Below, piece after piece: positions 26,238 through 35,829 of a stretch of 64,000 nt of DNA (positions within the stretch are counted from its first letter, which is position 1; each line of letters opens with the position of its first letter). Source of the DNA: Pseudomonadota bacterium (lineage in GTDB: Bacteria; Pseudomonadota; Gammaproteobacteria; Steroidobacterales; Steroidobacteraceae). A program made the translations under genes and the position numbers. Under the pieces are notes generated by a model. That model worked only from the letters and a program-made list of their open reading frames with translations. It had not been told where the DNA came from and ran no database searches. The stretch is from positions 372,001 through 436,000 of the forward strand of contig JAFEDT010000011.1 of NCBI GenBank assembly GCA_018241445.1, given 5' to 3'.

Positions 26238-27362
26238 TCACAGCAGACTGCGCAGCACGTTGACGTACATGCGGTGCAGCACGTCGATGTCCGCGACGCG
26301 CACGTGCTCGTTGACCTTGTGGATGGACGCGTTGACCACCCCCAGCTCCACGACCTGCGCACCCAGCGGCGCGATGAAGCGCCCGTCGGAAGTGCCGCCG
26401 CCGGTGGAGAAGGCCGGCGCTGTGCCGGTGACGGCGCTCACCGCCGCGCCGACCGCCCGCGATAACTCGCCCGGCCCGGTGTAGAAGGGCTCGCCCGACA
26501 CGTACCACTCCAGGCTGTAGCGCACCCGGTGGCGTCGCAGGATTTCCTCCACCGTCGCCTGCAGACCCTGCAGGGTCTGGATCGGCGAGTAGCGCAGGTT
26601 GAAGCGCGCCTTCAGTTCCCCGGGGATCACGTTGGGTGCGCCGGTGCCGGCGTTCAGATTGGAGACCTGAAAAGTGGTGGGCTGGAAATGCTCGGTGCCG
26701 CTGTCCCACTGGCGCTGCGTCAGTTCCAGCAGCGCCGGCGCCAGGGTGTGCACCGGATTTTCGGCGAGCTGCGGATAGGCGATGTGGCCCTGCACCCCGT
26801 GCACGGTAAGGCGCCCGCTGAGCGAACCCCGCCGGCCGATCTTGACCGTGTCACCCGCGGTGCGCTCGCTGGAGGGCTCGCCGACCAGGCACCAGTCGAT
26901 CTTCTGACCGCGGGACTTCAGCTCCTCCACCACCCGTTTGGTGCCGTCCTTCGAGGGGCCTTCCTCGTCGCTGGTGATCAGGAAGGCGATGGTGCCGGCG
27001 TGCTTCGGCCGCTCGGCGACGAACTCGATGGTTGCGGTCACCATCGCGGCCAGTCCGCTTTTCATGTCGGCCGCGCCGCGGCCATAGAGCAGGCCGTCGC
27101 GGACCTGGGGGACGAAAGGATCGCTGTGCCACTCCTCCAGGGGACCGGTCGGAACGACATCGGTGTGGCCCGCGAAGCAGAACACCGGCCCGCCTTGGCC
27201 GCGCCAGGCCCACAGGTTATCGACCTCGCCGTAACGCAGGGACTCAATCTTGAATCCGGCCGCACGCAGCTGCTGCCCCATCAGGGCCTGGCAGCCCTCG
27301 TCGGCGGGAGTGACGGAGCGGCGGGAAATCAGTTCTTTTGTTAATTCAAAAGCTTGAGTCAT
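26238..27362 (-). CDS. dapE: Succinyl-diaminopimelate desuccinylase
   Basis: 374 residues, M20 metallopeptidase family. It cleaves N-succinyl-LL-diaminopimelate to LL-DAP and succinate in the lysine/peptidoglycan precursor pathway. Metal-ligand segments: CFAGHTDVVPTG, GRGAADMKSG, ITSDEEGPS and the C-terminal EHVRV region (IHKVNEHV). GTSDGRF marks DapE. Start ATG 27362; the open frame upstream to 27512 runs into the pst control region. It works with dapC and dapD at 48.6-50.7 kb, so this pathway is split in the window. Confidence 0.97.
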   Translation of the reverse strand: MTQAFELTKELISRRSVTPADEGCQALMGQQLRAAGFKIESLRYGEVDNLWAWRGQGGPVFCFAGHTDVVPTGPLEEWHSDPFVPQVRDGLLYGRGAADMKSGLAAMVTATIEFVAERPKHAGTIAFLITSDEEGPSKDGTKRVVEELKSRGQKIDWCLVGEPSSERTAGDTVKIGRRGSLSGRLTVHGVQGHIAYPQLAENPVHTLAPALLELTQRQWDSGTEHFQPTTFQVSNLNAGTGAPNVIPGELKARFNLRYSPIQTLQGLQATVEEILRRHRVRYSLEWYVSGEPFYTGPGELSRAVGAAVSAVTGTAPAFSTGGGTSDGRFIAPLGAQVVELGVVNASIHKVNEHVRVADIDVLHRMYVNVLRSLL

Positions 27363-27505
27363 CTTTGAGGCAACTGGCGCGGGCGGCGCGTCAGTATAGC
27401 CGCTCAGCCTTGGGGGGCCGCGGTGGCCGGCAGACGGGTCGCAGGCAGTGCAGTCATGAGCCCGTAAAGAGCGCGGGCGACACTGGCGACCCGAAGGCCC
27501 GCAGC

Positions 27506-27534
27506 CCGTCATGAGAACGTCACATTAGTGTCAT
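27506..27534 (+). promoter_or_regulatory. Triple Pho box upstream of pstS
   Basis: Three PhoB half-sites with exact 11-bp period: CCGTCAT (27506), ACGTCAC (27517) and GTGTCAT (27528). The array ends 49 nt before the pstS ATG, placing it near the -35 region of an activated promoter. The remainder of the 221-nt dapE-pstS divergent region shows no other clear element. Confidence 0.75.
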
Positions 27535-27583
27535 TTAATGCGCGCGGGCCGGGTGTGCCTTCTCCACTACGAGGAATGAAATC

Positions 27584-28606
27584 ATGAGGATATTCGCAAA
27601 GCAGGTGCTGGCGGTGGCGGCCGGCGCGCTGGCGCTGACGACGCTCGCCCGGGCGGAAGACATTTCCGGCGCCGGCGCCACTTTCCCCTACCCGATCTAC
27701 TCGAAATGGGCGGATGCATACAAGAAAGAGACCGGCGTTGGCCTGAACTACCAGTCCATCGGCTCCGGCGGCGGCATCAAGCAGATCAAGGCGAAGACCG
27801 TGACCTTCGGCGCCTCGGACATGCCGCTGAAGCCGGAGGATCTCACGCAGGCGGGCCTGGTGCAGTTCCCCATGATCATCGGCGGCGTGGTGCCGGTGGT
27901 GAACGTCAAGGGGGTGCAGCCGGGCGCGCTGGTGCTCGATGGTGCGACGGTTGCCTCCATATACCTGGGCGAGATCACGAAGTGGAATGACCCGCGCATC
28001 CACAAGCTCAATCCGAAGCTGAACCTGCCCGCGACGACCATCGCCCCGGTGTACCGCTCGGACGGTTCCGGTACCAACTTCCTGTTCTCGGACTACCTGT
28101 CGAAGTCCAGTCCGAAGTTCCAGTCCTCGGTCGGCGCCAATACGTCCGTCCAGTGGCCGGTGGGCATTGGCGCCAAGGGCAACGAGGGCGTGGCCAACAT
28201 GACGCGCCAGACCGACGGGGCCATCGGCTACGTCGAGTACGCCTTTGCCAAGCAGACCGCGATGGCCTACGCCAACCTCATCAACAAGGCCGGCAAGGCC
28301 GTGACGCCGAAGGCCGAGACCTTCCAGGCAGCCGCGGCCAATGCGGACTGGCAGCATGCCGCCGGCTATCATCTGATCCTGACGGATCAGCCGGGCGCGG
28401 CAAGCTGGCCGATCACCGGCGCCAGCTTCATCCTGCTGTACGGTGTGCCGCCGAAGCCGGCCGAGACCGCAGCCGCCCTGAAGTTCTTCGACTGGGCGTA
28501 CCGTAACGGTGGCAAGATGGCAGCCGAACTGGACTACGTGCCGCTGCCGGAGACCCTGATCAGGCAGGTGCGCGAGACCTGGAAGAAGCAGATCCGGACG
28601 AACTGA
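27584..28606 (+). CDS. pstS: Periplasmic phosphate-binding protein PstS
   Basis: 340 residues with a signal peptide (1-24, ending ARAEDISG). The phosphate-binding segments are GAGATFPYPIYSKWA, the GSGGGIKQIKAKTVTFGASD loop, YRSDGSGTNFLFSDYL and GNEGVANM. It captures phosphate and delivers it to PstCA. First gene of pstSCABB behind a triple Pho box; RBS GAGGAA. Full family length. Confidence 0.97.
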   Translation: MRIFAKQVLAVAAGALALTTLARAEDISGAGATFPYPIYSKWADAYKKETGVGLNYQSIGSGGGIKQIKAKTVTFGASDMPLKPEDLTQAGLVQFPMIIGGVVPVVNVKGVQPGALVLDGATVASIYLGEITKWNDPRIHKLNPKLNLPATTIAPVYRSDGSGTNFLFSDYLSKSSPKFQSSVGANTSVQWPVGIGAKGNEGVANMTRQTDGAIGYVEYAFAKQTAMAYANLINKAGKAVTPKAETFQAAAANADWQHAAGYHLILTDQPGAASWPITGASFILLYGVPPKPAETAAALKFFDWAYRNGGKMAAELDYVPLPETLIRQVRETWKKQIRTN

Positions 28607-28699
28607 GATCGCCGCCCCGGGGGCGGTGGGCCATTGAGTGAGGCGGGCCGCCGTGCCGGCACGGCGGCCCGCCAATTGCTGCAGGAGAGGGATCGACAC

Positions 28700-29686
28700 G
28701 TGGGTCGGCCGCGCATGAATGCCGCACAGGGCGCCGGACCATCGCGCTACGCGGCGGCGCAGCGCCTGCGCGAGGCCCTGTTCCGCAACGCCACCCTGAC
28801 GGCCGCCCTGATCGTACTGGCGCTGCTGGGCGGCGTGACCGTCTCGCTGCTGGTCGGTGCGTGGCCTGCCTTCTCGCATTTCAAGCTGGCGTTCCTGACA
28901 CGGGAGATCTGGAATCCGGTCACCGACGAGTACGGCGCACTGGCGCCGGTCTACGGGACGCTGGTGACATCCGTCCTGGCGTTGCTGCTGGCGATCCCGG
29001 TCAGCTTTGGCATAGCGATCTTTCTCACCGAACTGGCGCCAGTGTGGCTGAAGCGGCCCGTGGGGGTGGCGGTGGAACTGCTGGCCGCCGTGCCCAGCAT
29101 CATTTACGGCATCTGGGGTCTGTTCGTGCTGGCGCCGATCCTGCAGCAGTACGTGCAGCCCTGGCTCATAGAATGGCTGGGACCTCTGCCGCTCGTCGGC
29201 CGGCTGTTCCAGGGGCCGCCGTATGGCATCGGCGTGCTGACCTCGGGCTTCGTACTGGCGATCATGATCATCCCGTTCATCTCGGCGGTGATGCGCGATG
29301 TTTTCGAGACCGTGCCCGATGTCCTCAAGGAGTCCGGCTACGGCCTGGGGGCCACCACCTGGGAGGTGATCTGGCAGGTCATCGTGCCGCACTCGCGCAC
29401 CGGCATGATCGGTGGCGTCATGCTGGGCCTGGGGCGCGCACTCGGGGAAACCATGGCGGTGACCTTCGTCATCGGCAACGCCCACCGCATCGGCTCCTCG
29501 CTGCTCGCACCCGGCACCACCATCTCGGCCTCGATCGCCAACGAGTTCGCCGAGGCGGTCGGGGATCTGTACACCTCCTCGCTGATCGCCCTCGGGGCGC
29601 TGTTGTTCCTGATCACCTTCTCGGTCATCGCGGCGGCGCGTTTCATGCTGCTGCGCATGGACCGCAGGGCGATGTCCGCGGTATGA
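28700..29686 (+). CDS. pstC: Phosphate ABC transporter permease PstC
   Basis: 328 residues with six membrane helices and the inner-membrane permease EAA-type loop ([31 protein letters not shown]). [14 protein letters not shown] and [14 protein letters not shown] are PstC marks. Start chosen at GTG 28700 because GGAGAGGG lies 8 nt before it; an in-frame TTG at 28634 and ATG at 28715 are possible. Overlaps pstA by 4 nt. Confidence 0.95.
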   Translation: MGRPRMNAAQGAGPSRYAAAQRLREALFRNATLTAALIVLALLGGVTVSLLVGAWPAFSHFKLAFLTREIWNPVTDEYGALAPVYGTLVTSVLALLLAIPVSFGIAIFLTELAPVWLKRPVGVAVELLAAVPSIIYGIWGLFVLAPILQQYVQPWLIEWLGPLPLVGRLFQGPPYGIGVLTSGFVLAIMIIPFISAVMRDVFETVPDVLKESGYGLGATTWEVIWQVIVPHSRTGMIGGVMLGLGRALGETMAVTFVIGNAHRIGSSLLAPGTTISASIANEFAEAVGDLYTSSLIALGALLFLITFSVIAAARFMLLRMDRRAMSAV

Positions 29687-30528
29687 CCCGCCGCACGGTC
29701 CGCAGACTGGTCAACTACCTGGCCCTCGGGCTATCGGGCGTCGCCACCGCTGTCGGCCTGTTCTTCCTGTTCGCCATCCTGTGGACGTTGCTCAGGAACG
29801 GCCTGGCTGGCATGTCCTTCAGCCTGTTCACGGAGATGACGCCGCCGCCTGGCAGCAGCGGCGGCCTGTTGAACGCCATCTATGGCAGTGTCGTGATGAC
29901 CCTCGTCGGCATTCTGATCGGCGGTCCGATCGGCATGCTGGCCGGTACCTACCTGGCGGAGTACGGGCGTGCCTCGCGCCTGAGCGCGGTGATCCGCTTC
30001 GTCAACGACGTACTGCTGTCGGCCCCCTCGATCATCATCGGCCTGTTCGTCTATGAGCTGCTGGTGATCCGCATGGGGCACTTCTCCGCGATAGCCGGGG
30101 CGGTGGCGCTGGCGATCATCGCCATGCCGGTCACGGTGCGCACCACCGAGGACATGCTCAATCTGGTGCCGCAGGGCATGAAGGACGCCTCCACGGCGAT
30201 GGGCGCCTACCCGTGGCGAACCATCACCAGCGTGATCTATCCGGCGGCGCGCAGCGGTATCGTGACCGGCCTGCTGCTGGCGGTCGCGCGTATCAGCGGC
30301 GAGACAGCACCGCTGCTGTTCACCGCTCTCAACAACCAGTTCTGGAGCACGAAGCTGACCGCCCCGATGGCCAACCTGCCGGTCGTCATCTACCAGTTCG
30401 CCCTGAGTCCCTATCCCAACTGGCAGAAGCTGGCGTGGTCGGGCGCGTTGCTCATCACGCTCAGCATCCTGGTGCTGAGCATCACCGCGCGCGTGGTCGT
30501 GTCGTCACTGCAGGGCGGCCGGCGCTGA
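29683..30528 (+). CDS. pstA: Phosphate ABC transporter permease PstA
   Basis: 281 residues, second membrane subunit of the Pst transporter. The transmembrane core contains [30 protein letters not shown], the coupling loop [19 protein letters not shown] and [15 protein letters not shown]. Start ATG 29683 overlaps the pstC stop; its stop shares one base with the first pstB start, so the whole block is translationally coupled. Confidence 0.96.
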   Translation: MTRRTVRRLVNYLALGLSGVATAVGLFFLFAILWTLLRNGLAGMSFSLFTEMTPPPGSSGGLLNAIYGSVVMTLVGILIGGPIGMLAGTYLAEYGRASRLSAVIRFVNDVLLSAPSIIIGLFVYELLVIRMGHFSAIAGAVALAIIAMPVTVRTTEDMLNLVPQGMKDASTAMGAYPWRTITSVIYPAARSGIVTGLLLAVARISGETAPLLFTALNNQFWSTKLTAPMANLPVVIYQFALSPYPNWQKLAWSGALLITLSILVLSITARVVVSSLQGGRR

Positions 30529-31352
30529 TGAACACGAGGGAGGCAGCGACGGCCGCGGTGGCTGCGCAGACTGCAGTGGCGGCACAGCCCGGCGCCGGCG
30601 CCGTCAAATTCGAGGTCAGCAACCTCGATTTCTTCTATGGTACTGCGCAGGCGCTCAAGGACATCAGTCTGACGCTGACGGATCGGCGCATCACCGCCTT
30701 CATAGGTCCGTCCGGTTGCGGCAAGTCGACGCTGCTGCGGGTCTTCAACCGTATGTACGCCCTGTATCCTGGGCACCGCGCGAGCGGCGTGGTGCGCCTG
30801 GACGGCGAGGACATCCTGGCACCCACCGTGGACGTGGCACTGCTGCGCTTCCGGGTCGGCATGGTGTTCCAGAAGCCCACGCCGTTCCCGATGTCGATCT
30901 TCAACAACGTGGCTTTCGGCCTGCGCCTGTCGCGGCGCATCTCGCGCGCCGAGCTCGCCGATCGGGTGGAGGAGGCGCTGCGCGCCGCCGCCATCTGGGA
31001 GGAGGTCAAGGACAAGCTGCACGAGGACGGTCGTGGCCTGTCCGGCGGCCAGCAGCAGCGCCTGTGCATCGCCCGCACCCTGGCGCTGCGCCCCGAGGTG
31101 CTGCTGTTCGACGAGCCGACGGCGGCGCTCGATCCGATTTCCACGCTGCGCATCGAGGAGACGCTGCAGAGCCTGCGCGAGAGTTATTGCATTGCCATCG
31201 TGACCCATAATCTGCAGCAGGCGGCGCGCGTCTCCAACACCACCGCCTTCATGTACCTGGGGGAGATCATCGAGATGGGGCCGACGGAGCAGATCTTTAC
31301 CGCGCCGCGCAACCGGCGCACCGATGACTACGTCACCGGCCGTTTTGGCTGA
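30528..31352 (+). CDS. pstB: Phosphate ABC transporter ATPase PstB, copy 1
   Basis: 274 residues. ABC ATPase with Walker [11 protein letters not shown]-loop [13 protein letters not shown], signature LSGGQQQR, Walker [12 protein letters not shown] and switch His in [12 protein letters not shown]. The C-terminal DDYVTGRFG is the PstB ending. The first 25 residues are an Ala-rich extension. Compared with canonical PstB the Q-loop has Thr-Pro for Asn-Pro and Met for the following Lys, and Walker B continues TAALDP rather than CSALDP, so this is the more divergent copy. Start ATG 30528 follows from the pstA stop. Confidence 0.93.
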   Translation: MNTREAATAAVAAQTAVAAQPGAGAVKFEVSNLDFFYGTAQALKDISLTLTDRRITAFIGPSGCGKSTLLRVFNRMYALYPGHRASGVVRLDGEDILAPTVDVALLRFRVGMVFQKPTPFPMSIFNNVAFGLRLSRRISRAELADRVEEALRAAAIWEEVKDKLHEDGRGLSGGQQQRLCIARTLALRPEVLLFDEPTAALDPISTLRIEETLQSLRESYCIAIVTHNLQQAARVSNTTAFMYLGEIIEMGPTEQIFTAPRNRRTDDYVTGRFG

Positions 31353-31365
31353 AGACCCCGGAGCA

Positions 31366-32334
31366 ATGATGGCAAACACCGCAGACGGGCAGTCCGGGGC
31401 AGGCCGTGCGCCGCCGTCGCCGGCCACGACGGCCGGCGATCCTGCCAGGGACACGGCGGGTGGTCAGCCGCGCTTCTCGCTGCGTCCGGAAGTTGGCCTG
31501 AAGAAGCCAAGTGGCCGCGTGGCCGCGGCGGGAGCGGGTGAGGCATCTGTCGAAGTTAGTGATGGCGCCACGGTGCCCGACCCCGTGTTCTCCTGCCACG
31601 ACGTCAATGTGTTCTACGGCGCCAAGCAGGCGCTGAAGAACGTCAGCGTGGATGTCGGCCGGCGGCAGGTGCTGGCGATGATCGGGCCCTCCGGGTGCGG
31701 CAAGTCCACCTTCCTGCGCTGCCTCAACCGCATGAACGACACCATTCCCGGAGCGCGGGTGACGGGCACCATCCGCCTGGACGGGCGTGACATCCACGAT
31801 CCGGCGCTGGACGTGGTGCAGTTGCGCGCGCGCGTCGGCATGGTGTTCCAGAAACCCAATCCGTTTCCCAAGTCCATCTACGACAACGTCGCCTATGGAC
31901 CCCGCATCCACGGCCTGGCGCGCAGCCGCACGCAACTCGACGACATCGTATGCAGCAGCCTGACGCGCGCGGGGCTGTGGGATGAGGTCAAGGACCGCCT
32001 CGCCAGTCCTGGCACCGGGCTGTCGGGCGGGCAGCAGCAGCGCCTGTGCATTGCCCGCACCATCGCCGTGCAGCCGGAAGTGATCCTGATGGACGAGCCC
32101 TGTTCGGCGCTCGATCCGGTGGCGACCGCGAAGATCGAGGATCTGATCGACCAGCTGCGCGGATCCTACGCCATTGTGATCGTGACGCACTCCATGCAGC
32201 AGGCGGCACGCGTTTCGCAGCGTACTGCCTACTTCCACCTGGGAGAACTGGTGGAGGTCGGCGAAACCGACCGGGTGTTCACCAACCCGCGCCACCGGCT
32301 CACCGAAGACTACATCACCGGCCGCTTTGGCTGA
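31366..32334 (+). CDS. pstB: Phosphate ABC transporter ATPase PstB, copy 2
   Basis: 322 residues, 13 nt after copy 1. It has the canonical PstB motifs [70 protein letters not shown] and DYITGRFG. An N-terminal extension of about 65 residues (Pro/Ala/Gly-rich, low complexity) precedes the ABC domain and is not present in usual PstB proteins. ATG 31366 and ATG 31369 are both served by GGAG. Two ATPases behind one pair of permeases could make a heterodimer or provide alternatives. Confidence 0.94.
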   Translation: MMANTADGQSGAGRAPPSPATTAGDPARDTAGGQPRFSLRPEVGLKKPSGRVAAAGAGEASVEVSDGATVPDPVFSCHDVNVFYGAKQALKNVSVDVGRRQVLAMIGPSGCGKSTFLRCLNRMNDTIPGARVTGTIRLDGRDIHDPALDVVQLRARVGMVFQKPNPFPKSIYDNVAYGPRIHGLARSRTQLDDIVCSSLTRAGLWDEVKDRLASPGTGLSGGQQQRLCIARTIAVQPEVILMDEPCSALDPVATAKIEDLIDQLRGSYAIVIVTHSMQQAARVSQRTAYFHLGELVEVGETDRVFTNPRHRLTEDYITGRFG

Positions 32335-32658
32335 CCGGAGAGCCCGGGTGCGGGCCGCAGCATGGCTTCAGTGCCTGGATCCCGCTGCCATTTTTTGGCA
32401 ACCGCTTACGGATCAGCTACTTACACATCAAACAGCGCGCGTTCGCGGCATGCGCCTGCAGAGGGTGCTCCCGGACCAGCGGCGGAATGAACAATTCGCC
32501 GCTGTGACCGTCTTAACGTAATGAGTGCTCAAGTGTCAGAAGGCCGTCACTGATTTGGCTGTGACATTGGGACTAAGTTAATACCGCACGCTGGCAGCGC
32601 CGGCTCCACCGGGTCGTCAGCCCCGAGACCTCGACGAGTTCAACGGGAGGTAAGGACG
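32335..32658. other. Intergenic region pstB-prkA (324 nt)
   Basis: No gene is seen. The only recognisable elements are two half-sites at the PhoB period, GTGTCAG (32533-32539) and CCGTCAC (32544-32550), and the strong Shine-Dalgarno GGGAGGTAAGG just before prkA. A small TGCCA/TGGCA inverted repeat with T-only loop at 32386-32400 is too short to act as a terminator. No convincing sigma70 promoter could be picked out, which is in keeping with RpoS or RpoN control of prkA operons elsewhere. Confidence 0.5.
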
Positions 32659-34620
32659 ATGCGATCGCTCGCCGCTGACGTTGGCCCACAAGGCAGCAAT
32701 GCCGACTTCATCGATACCCTGAGTTCCTTCAGCAAGCTGCACCGTGCGCAGCGCTGGGAAGGCACTTTCGGCGACTTCCTCACCAATATTCTCCCGCCCA
32801 ACCCGGTGGCGCTGGCGCGCTCGAGTCACGAATACATCTGGGACATGCTGCGCTGGCACGCCCGCGAAGCCGCGGCCGACACCCCGGAGAGCAGTGGCGC
32901 GCGCGAGCTGTTCCGGCGCGAACTGTTCGGCATCGATGAGCCCCTGGCACGGGTGGTGGACTACTTCAAGGCGGCCGCGGCTGGCTCGGACGTGGGCCGG
33001 CGGCTGCTGCTGCTGCTGGGGCCGCCGTCCGGCGGCAAGTCGACGCTGGCGATCCTGCTCAAGCGCGGGCTCGAGGAGTACAGCCGCACCGATGCGGGTG
33101 CGCTGTACGCGATACGCGGCTCGCCGCTGCGTGAGAATCCGCTGAACCTGATCCCCGCCAGCCTGCGCTCGCAATTCCGCGAAAAGTACGGCATCGCCGT
33201 CCAGGGTGAGCTGTCGCCCTGGGCGCGGGATTTCGTCGAACGCGAGTTCGAGGGCGACTTCGTGCGGGTGCCGGTCGAGCGGGTGTTCCTCGCCGAGGCC
33301 TCGCGCGTGGGCATCGGCACCTATGCGCCGCACGATCCCACCACCGCTGACATCGCCGATCTGGTCGGGTCAGTGGACCTTGCCAAGGTTGCGCAGATCG
33401 GCGACGAGGGCGATCCGCGTGCCTGGTCATGGTCCGGGGCCGTGTATGCCGCCAGCCGCGGTGTGCTGGAGATGATCGAGATCCTCAAGGTCAAGCGCGA
33501 GTTCCTGTACCTGCTGCTGACGCTGACGCAGGAGAAGAACGTCAAGGTCTCGCGCTTCCCGCTGATTCATCTCGACGAGACCATCCTGGCCCATACCAAC
33601 CTCGCCGAATTCCACAAGTTCCTCCAGGAGAAGGAGAACGAGGCGCTGCTCGATCGCATGGTGATCATCAAGATCCCCTATGCGCTGTCCTATCGCGACG
33701 AGTCGCGCATCTACCAGAAGCTGGTCTCCGGGGCGCCCGCGTTCCGCAACGTGCACCTGGATCCGCATGTGCTCAGCCTGGCCGCGGTGTTCGCCATCCT
33801 GACGCGCCTGGTGAAGCCGGAACGCGAGGGGTTGGACACGGCCAAGAAGCTGCGCCTGTATGCCGGCGAGGCCGTCGAGGGCGTGCCCGAGAGCGAGGCG
33901 GCGCGGCTGCGCACCGAGGCGCCGGACGAAGGACTGACGGGTGTCAGCCCGCGCTTCGTCATCAATGCGATTTCCAGTGCCATTACCCGCGGCAACACGC
34001 TCAGCCTCACCAGCATGGAGCTGTTGCTGGCCCTCAAGGACGCCATCGAGCACGACGCGCGCATGGATGCCAAGCAGAAGAAGGGCTGGATCGATCACCT
34101 GGTGACCGCGCGCAAGGAGTTCTACAACCGCTGGGTCAAGGAGGACGTGCACCGCGCCATGTTCGCCTCCTTCGAGGAGGAGGCGCAGCAGCTGCTGGAG
34201 AAGTATCTGGACGAGGTCGAAGCCTCGCTTGATCAGCGCCAGGTCACCGATCCGATCACCGGCGAGAATCGCCCGGCGGATGAACGCTTCCTGCGCTCAG
34301 TGGAGGAGAAAATCAAGGTATCGGACTCCGGCAAGCAGTCCTTCCGCCAGGAGGTGGTGCGCAAGGCGATGGTGGCATTCAAGGCGGGCGAGAAGTTCAA
34401 GCTCGCCAGCCACGCCCGCATGCGCGAGGCCATCGAGCAGTACCTGTTCGAGGAGCGGCGCGACGTTCTGCGCCTGGTCACTTCCACGGCGCGGCCGGAC
34501 GAGGATGCGCGCCAGAAGATCTCAGTGGTGCAGCAGCGCCTGGTGAGTGAGTACGGTTACGACGAGCACAGCGCCAAGGAGGCCCTGAGCTACGTGACCA
34601 CACTGCTGGCGCAGGAGTAG
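32659..34620 (+). CDS. prkA: PrkA/YeaG serine protein kinase
   Basis: 653 residues. An AAA-type N-terminal domain contains Walker A GPPSGGKST (121-129); HLDETILAHTN and the central FVINAISSAI region are typical of PrkA/YeaG, and the C-terminal kinase-like domain carries MVAFKAGEKFKLASHARMREA. E. coli YeaG is a starvation-induced Ser kinase acting with YeaH. It is the first gene of prkA-yeaH-spoVR; start ATG 32659 behind a strong ribosome binding site. Confidence 0.95.
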   Translation: MRSLAADVGPQGSNADFIDTLSSFSKLHRAQRWEGTFGDFLTNILPPNPVALARSSHEYIWDMLRWHAREAAADTPESSGARELFRRELFGIDEPLARVVDYFKAAAAGSDVGRRLLLLLGPPSGGKSTLAILLKRGLEEYSRTDAGALYAIRGSPLRENPLNLIPASLRSQFREKYGIAVQGELSPWARDFVEREFEGDFVRVPVERVFLAEASRVGIGTYAPHDPTTADIADLVGSVDLAKVAQIGDEGDPRAWSWSGAVYAASRGVLEMIEILKVKREFLYLLLTLTQEKNVKVSRFPLIHLDETILAHTNLAEFHKFLQEKENEALLDRMVIIKIPYALSYRDESRIYQKLVSGAPAFRNVHLDPHVLSLAAVFAILTRLVKPEREGLDTAKKLRLYAGEAVEGVPESEAARLRTEAPDEGLTGVSPRFVINAISSAITRGNTLSLTSMELLLALKDAIEHDARMDAKQKKGWIDHLVTARKEFYNRWVKEDVHRAMFASFEEEAQQLLEKYLDEVEASLDQRQVTDPITGENRPADERFLRSVEEKIKVSDSGKQSFRQEVVRKAMVAFKAGEKFKLASHARMREAIEQYLFEERRDVLRLVTSTARPDEDARQKISVVQQRLVSEYGYDEHSAKEALSYVTTLLAQE

Positions 34621-34659
34621 AGCTGGCGGCAGTGCCGAAAACGGAGTACACCATCAGCA

Positions 34660-35829
34660 ATGGCGGCCGACGGTGACAAGCAGCAAGCAGGGGCAGGTGT
34701 CGCCCAATGGTATGAGCTATTCTCGCGCGGCGCGCGCGACTGGCTGCGTCACGATGAGAAGGTCCGCGAAGCCGTACGCGCCCATCTGCCGGAGATAATT
34801 GCCGGCGGCGACCTCATCAACGAGGGTGCGCGCACGGTACGCGTGCCGGTGCGCATGCTCGAGCACTACCACTTCCGGCTGCGGCGCGCGGAGGAATCCG
34901 AAGGCGCCGGCCAGGGCGAGGTCAAACCCGGCGACGTGCTGGCGGACCCTGCGAAGCAGGGGCCGGGCGAGAAGGGCCCGGGCGGACGCGAGGACGGCGG
35001 CGTGCAGCTGCTGCTCGAGTTCAGGATCGATGACATCATCGACTGGCTGTGGGAGGAGATGCAGCTGCCCAATCTCAAACCGCGCGTCGGGCCTTCGCAG
35101 GAGAGCGACTGGACGCGTGAGGGCTGGGACCGGCGCGGCGCGCGCTCGCGGCTTGACCGGCGCCGCTCCTTCAAGGAGATGGTGAAGCGCCGCGGCGCCC
35201 CCGGCGCCGCCCCGACCTTCACCGATGACGACCTGCGCTTCCGCCAGCTGGCGCGACGCAAGCAGCCGGCGGTGCACGCGGTGGTGTTCTTTCTGCTGGA
35301 CGTCTCCGGCAGCATGTCAGATCGCGATCGCAAGCTGGCCAAGACGTTCTTCTTCTGGGTGGTGCAGGGCCTGCGGCGCCAGTACCGCTCCCTCGATACC
35401 GTGTTCGTGGCCCATACCACCGAGGCCTGGGAGTTCACTGAGGCCGAGTTTTTCCAGGTCTCCGGCAGCGGCGGCACCGTGGCCTCGACCGGCCTCGGCA
35501 AGGTGCGGGAGATCATCGAGGAGCGCTATAACCCCGGCCGCTACAACATTTACCTGTTCTATGCATCGGACGGGGACAACTCGGCGGGCGACGCTGTCGA
35601 TGCGCGCGGCGCGCTCGCCGCGATTGCCGCGGACGCATGCTTCACCGGCTACGTCGAGGTGTCATCCGGGCTGTCGCGCCAGCTCGCCACCGAGACCGGC
35701 AGGTTATTCGAGGAGCTCAGGACTTCCGGCCTCGCCGCCGGCGGCTACGCGCTGGCTGACTTCGATGCGGTGTGGGGCGCGGTGCGGCATTTTTTCAGCA
35801 GCGAGAGCGAGGCGGCCGCCTCTCCATGA
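34660..35829 (+). CDS. yeaH: YeaH/YhbH-family protein (DUF444, VWA-like)
   Basis: 389 residues. An N-terminal charged region holds a Gly/Glu/Lys-rich linker (about 80-112). The C-terminal half is a von Willebrand A-like domain with the metal-ion site DVSGSMS (214-220) and HTTEAWEFTEAEFF. The partner in E. coli is YeaG. It lies 39 nt after prkA and overlaps the SpoVR-like gene by 4 nt (ATGA), so the three proteins are made together. Confidence 0.94.
   Translation: MAADGDKQQAGAGVAQWYELFSRGARDWLRHDEKVREAVRAHLPEIIAGGDLINEGARTVRVPVRMLEHYHFRLRRAEESEGAGQGEVKPGDVLADPAKQGPGEKGPGGREDGGVQLLLEFRIDDIIDWLWEEMQLPNLKPRVGPSQESDWTREGWDRRGARSRLDRRRSFKEMVKRRGAPGAAPTFTDDDLRFRQLARRKQPAVHAVVFFLLDVSGSMSDRDRKLAKTFFFWVVQGLRRQYRSLDTVFVAHTTEAWEFTEAEFFQVSGSGGTVASTGLGKVREIIEERYNPGRYNIYLFYASDGDNSAGDAVDARGALAAIAADACFTGYVEVSSGLSRQLATETGRLFEELRTSGLAAGGYALADFDAVWGAVRHFFSSESEAAASP

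Noticed and set aside
27509..29485. Large minus-strand frame over pstS-pstC
   Set aside because: Shadow of two well-supported transport genes on the plus strand.
32386..32400. TGCCA-TTTTT-TGGCA as terminator of the pst operon
   Set aside because: Five-bp stem, T residues are in the loop rather than after the stem.
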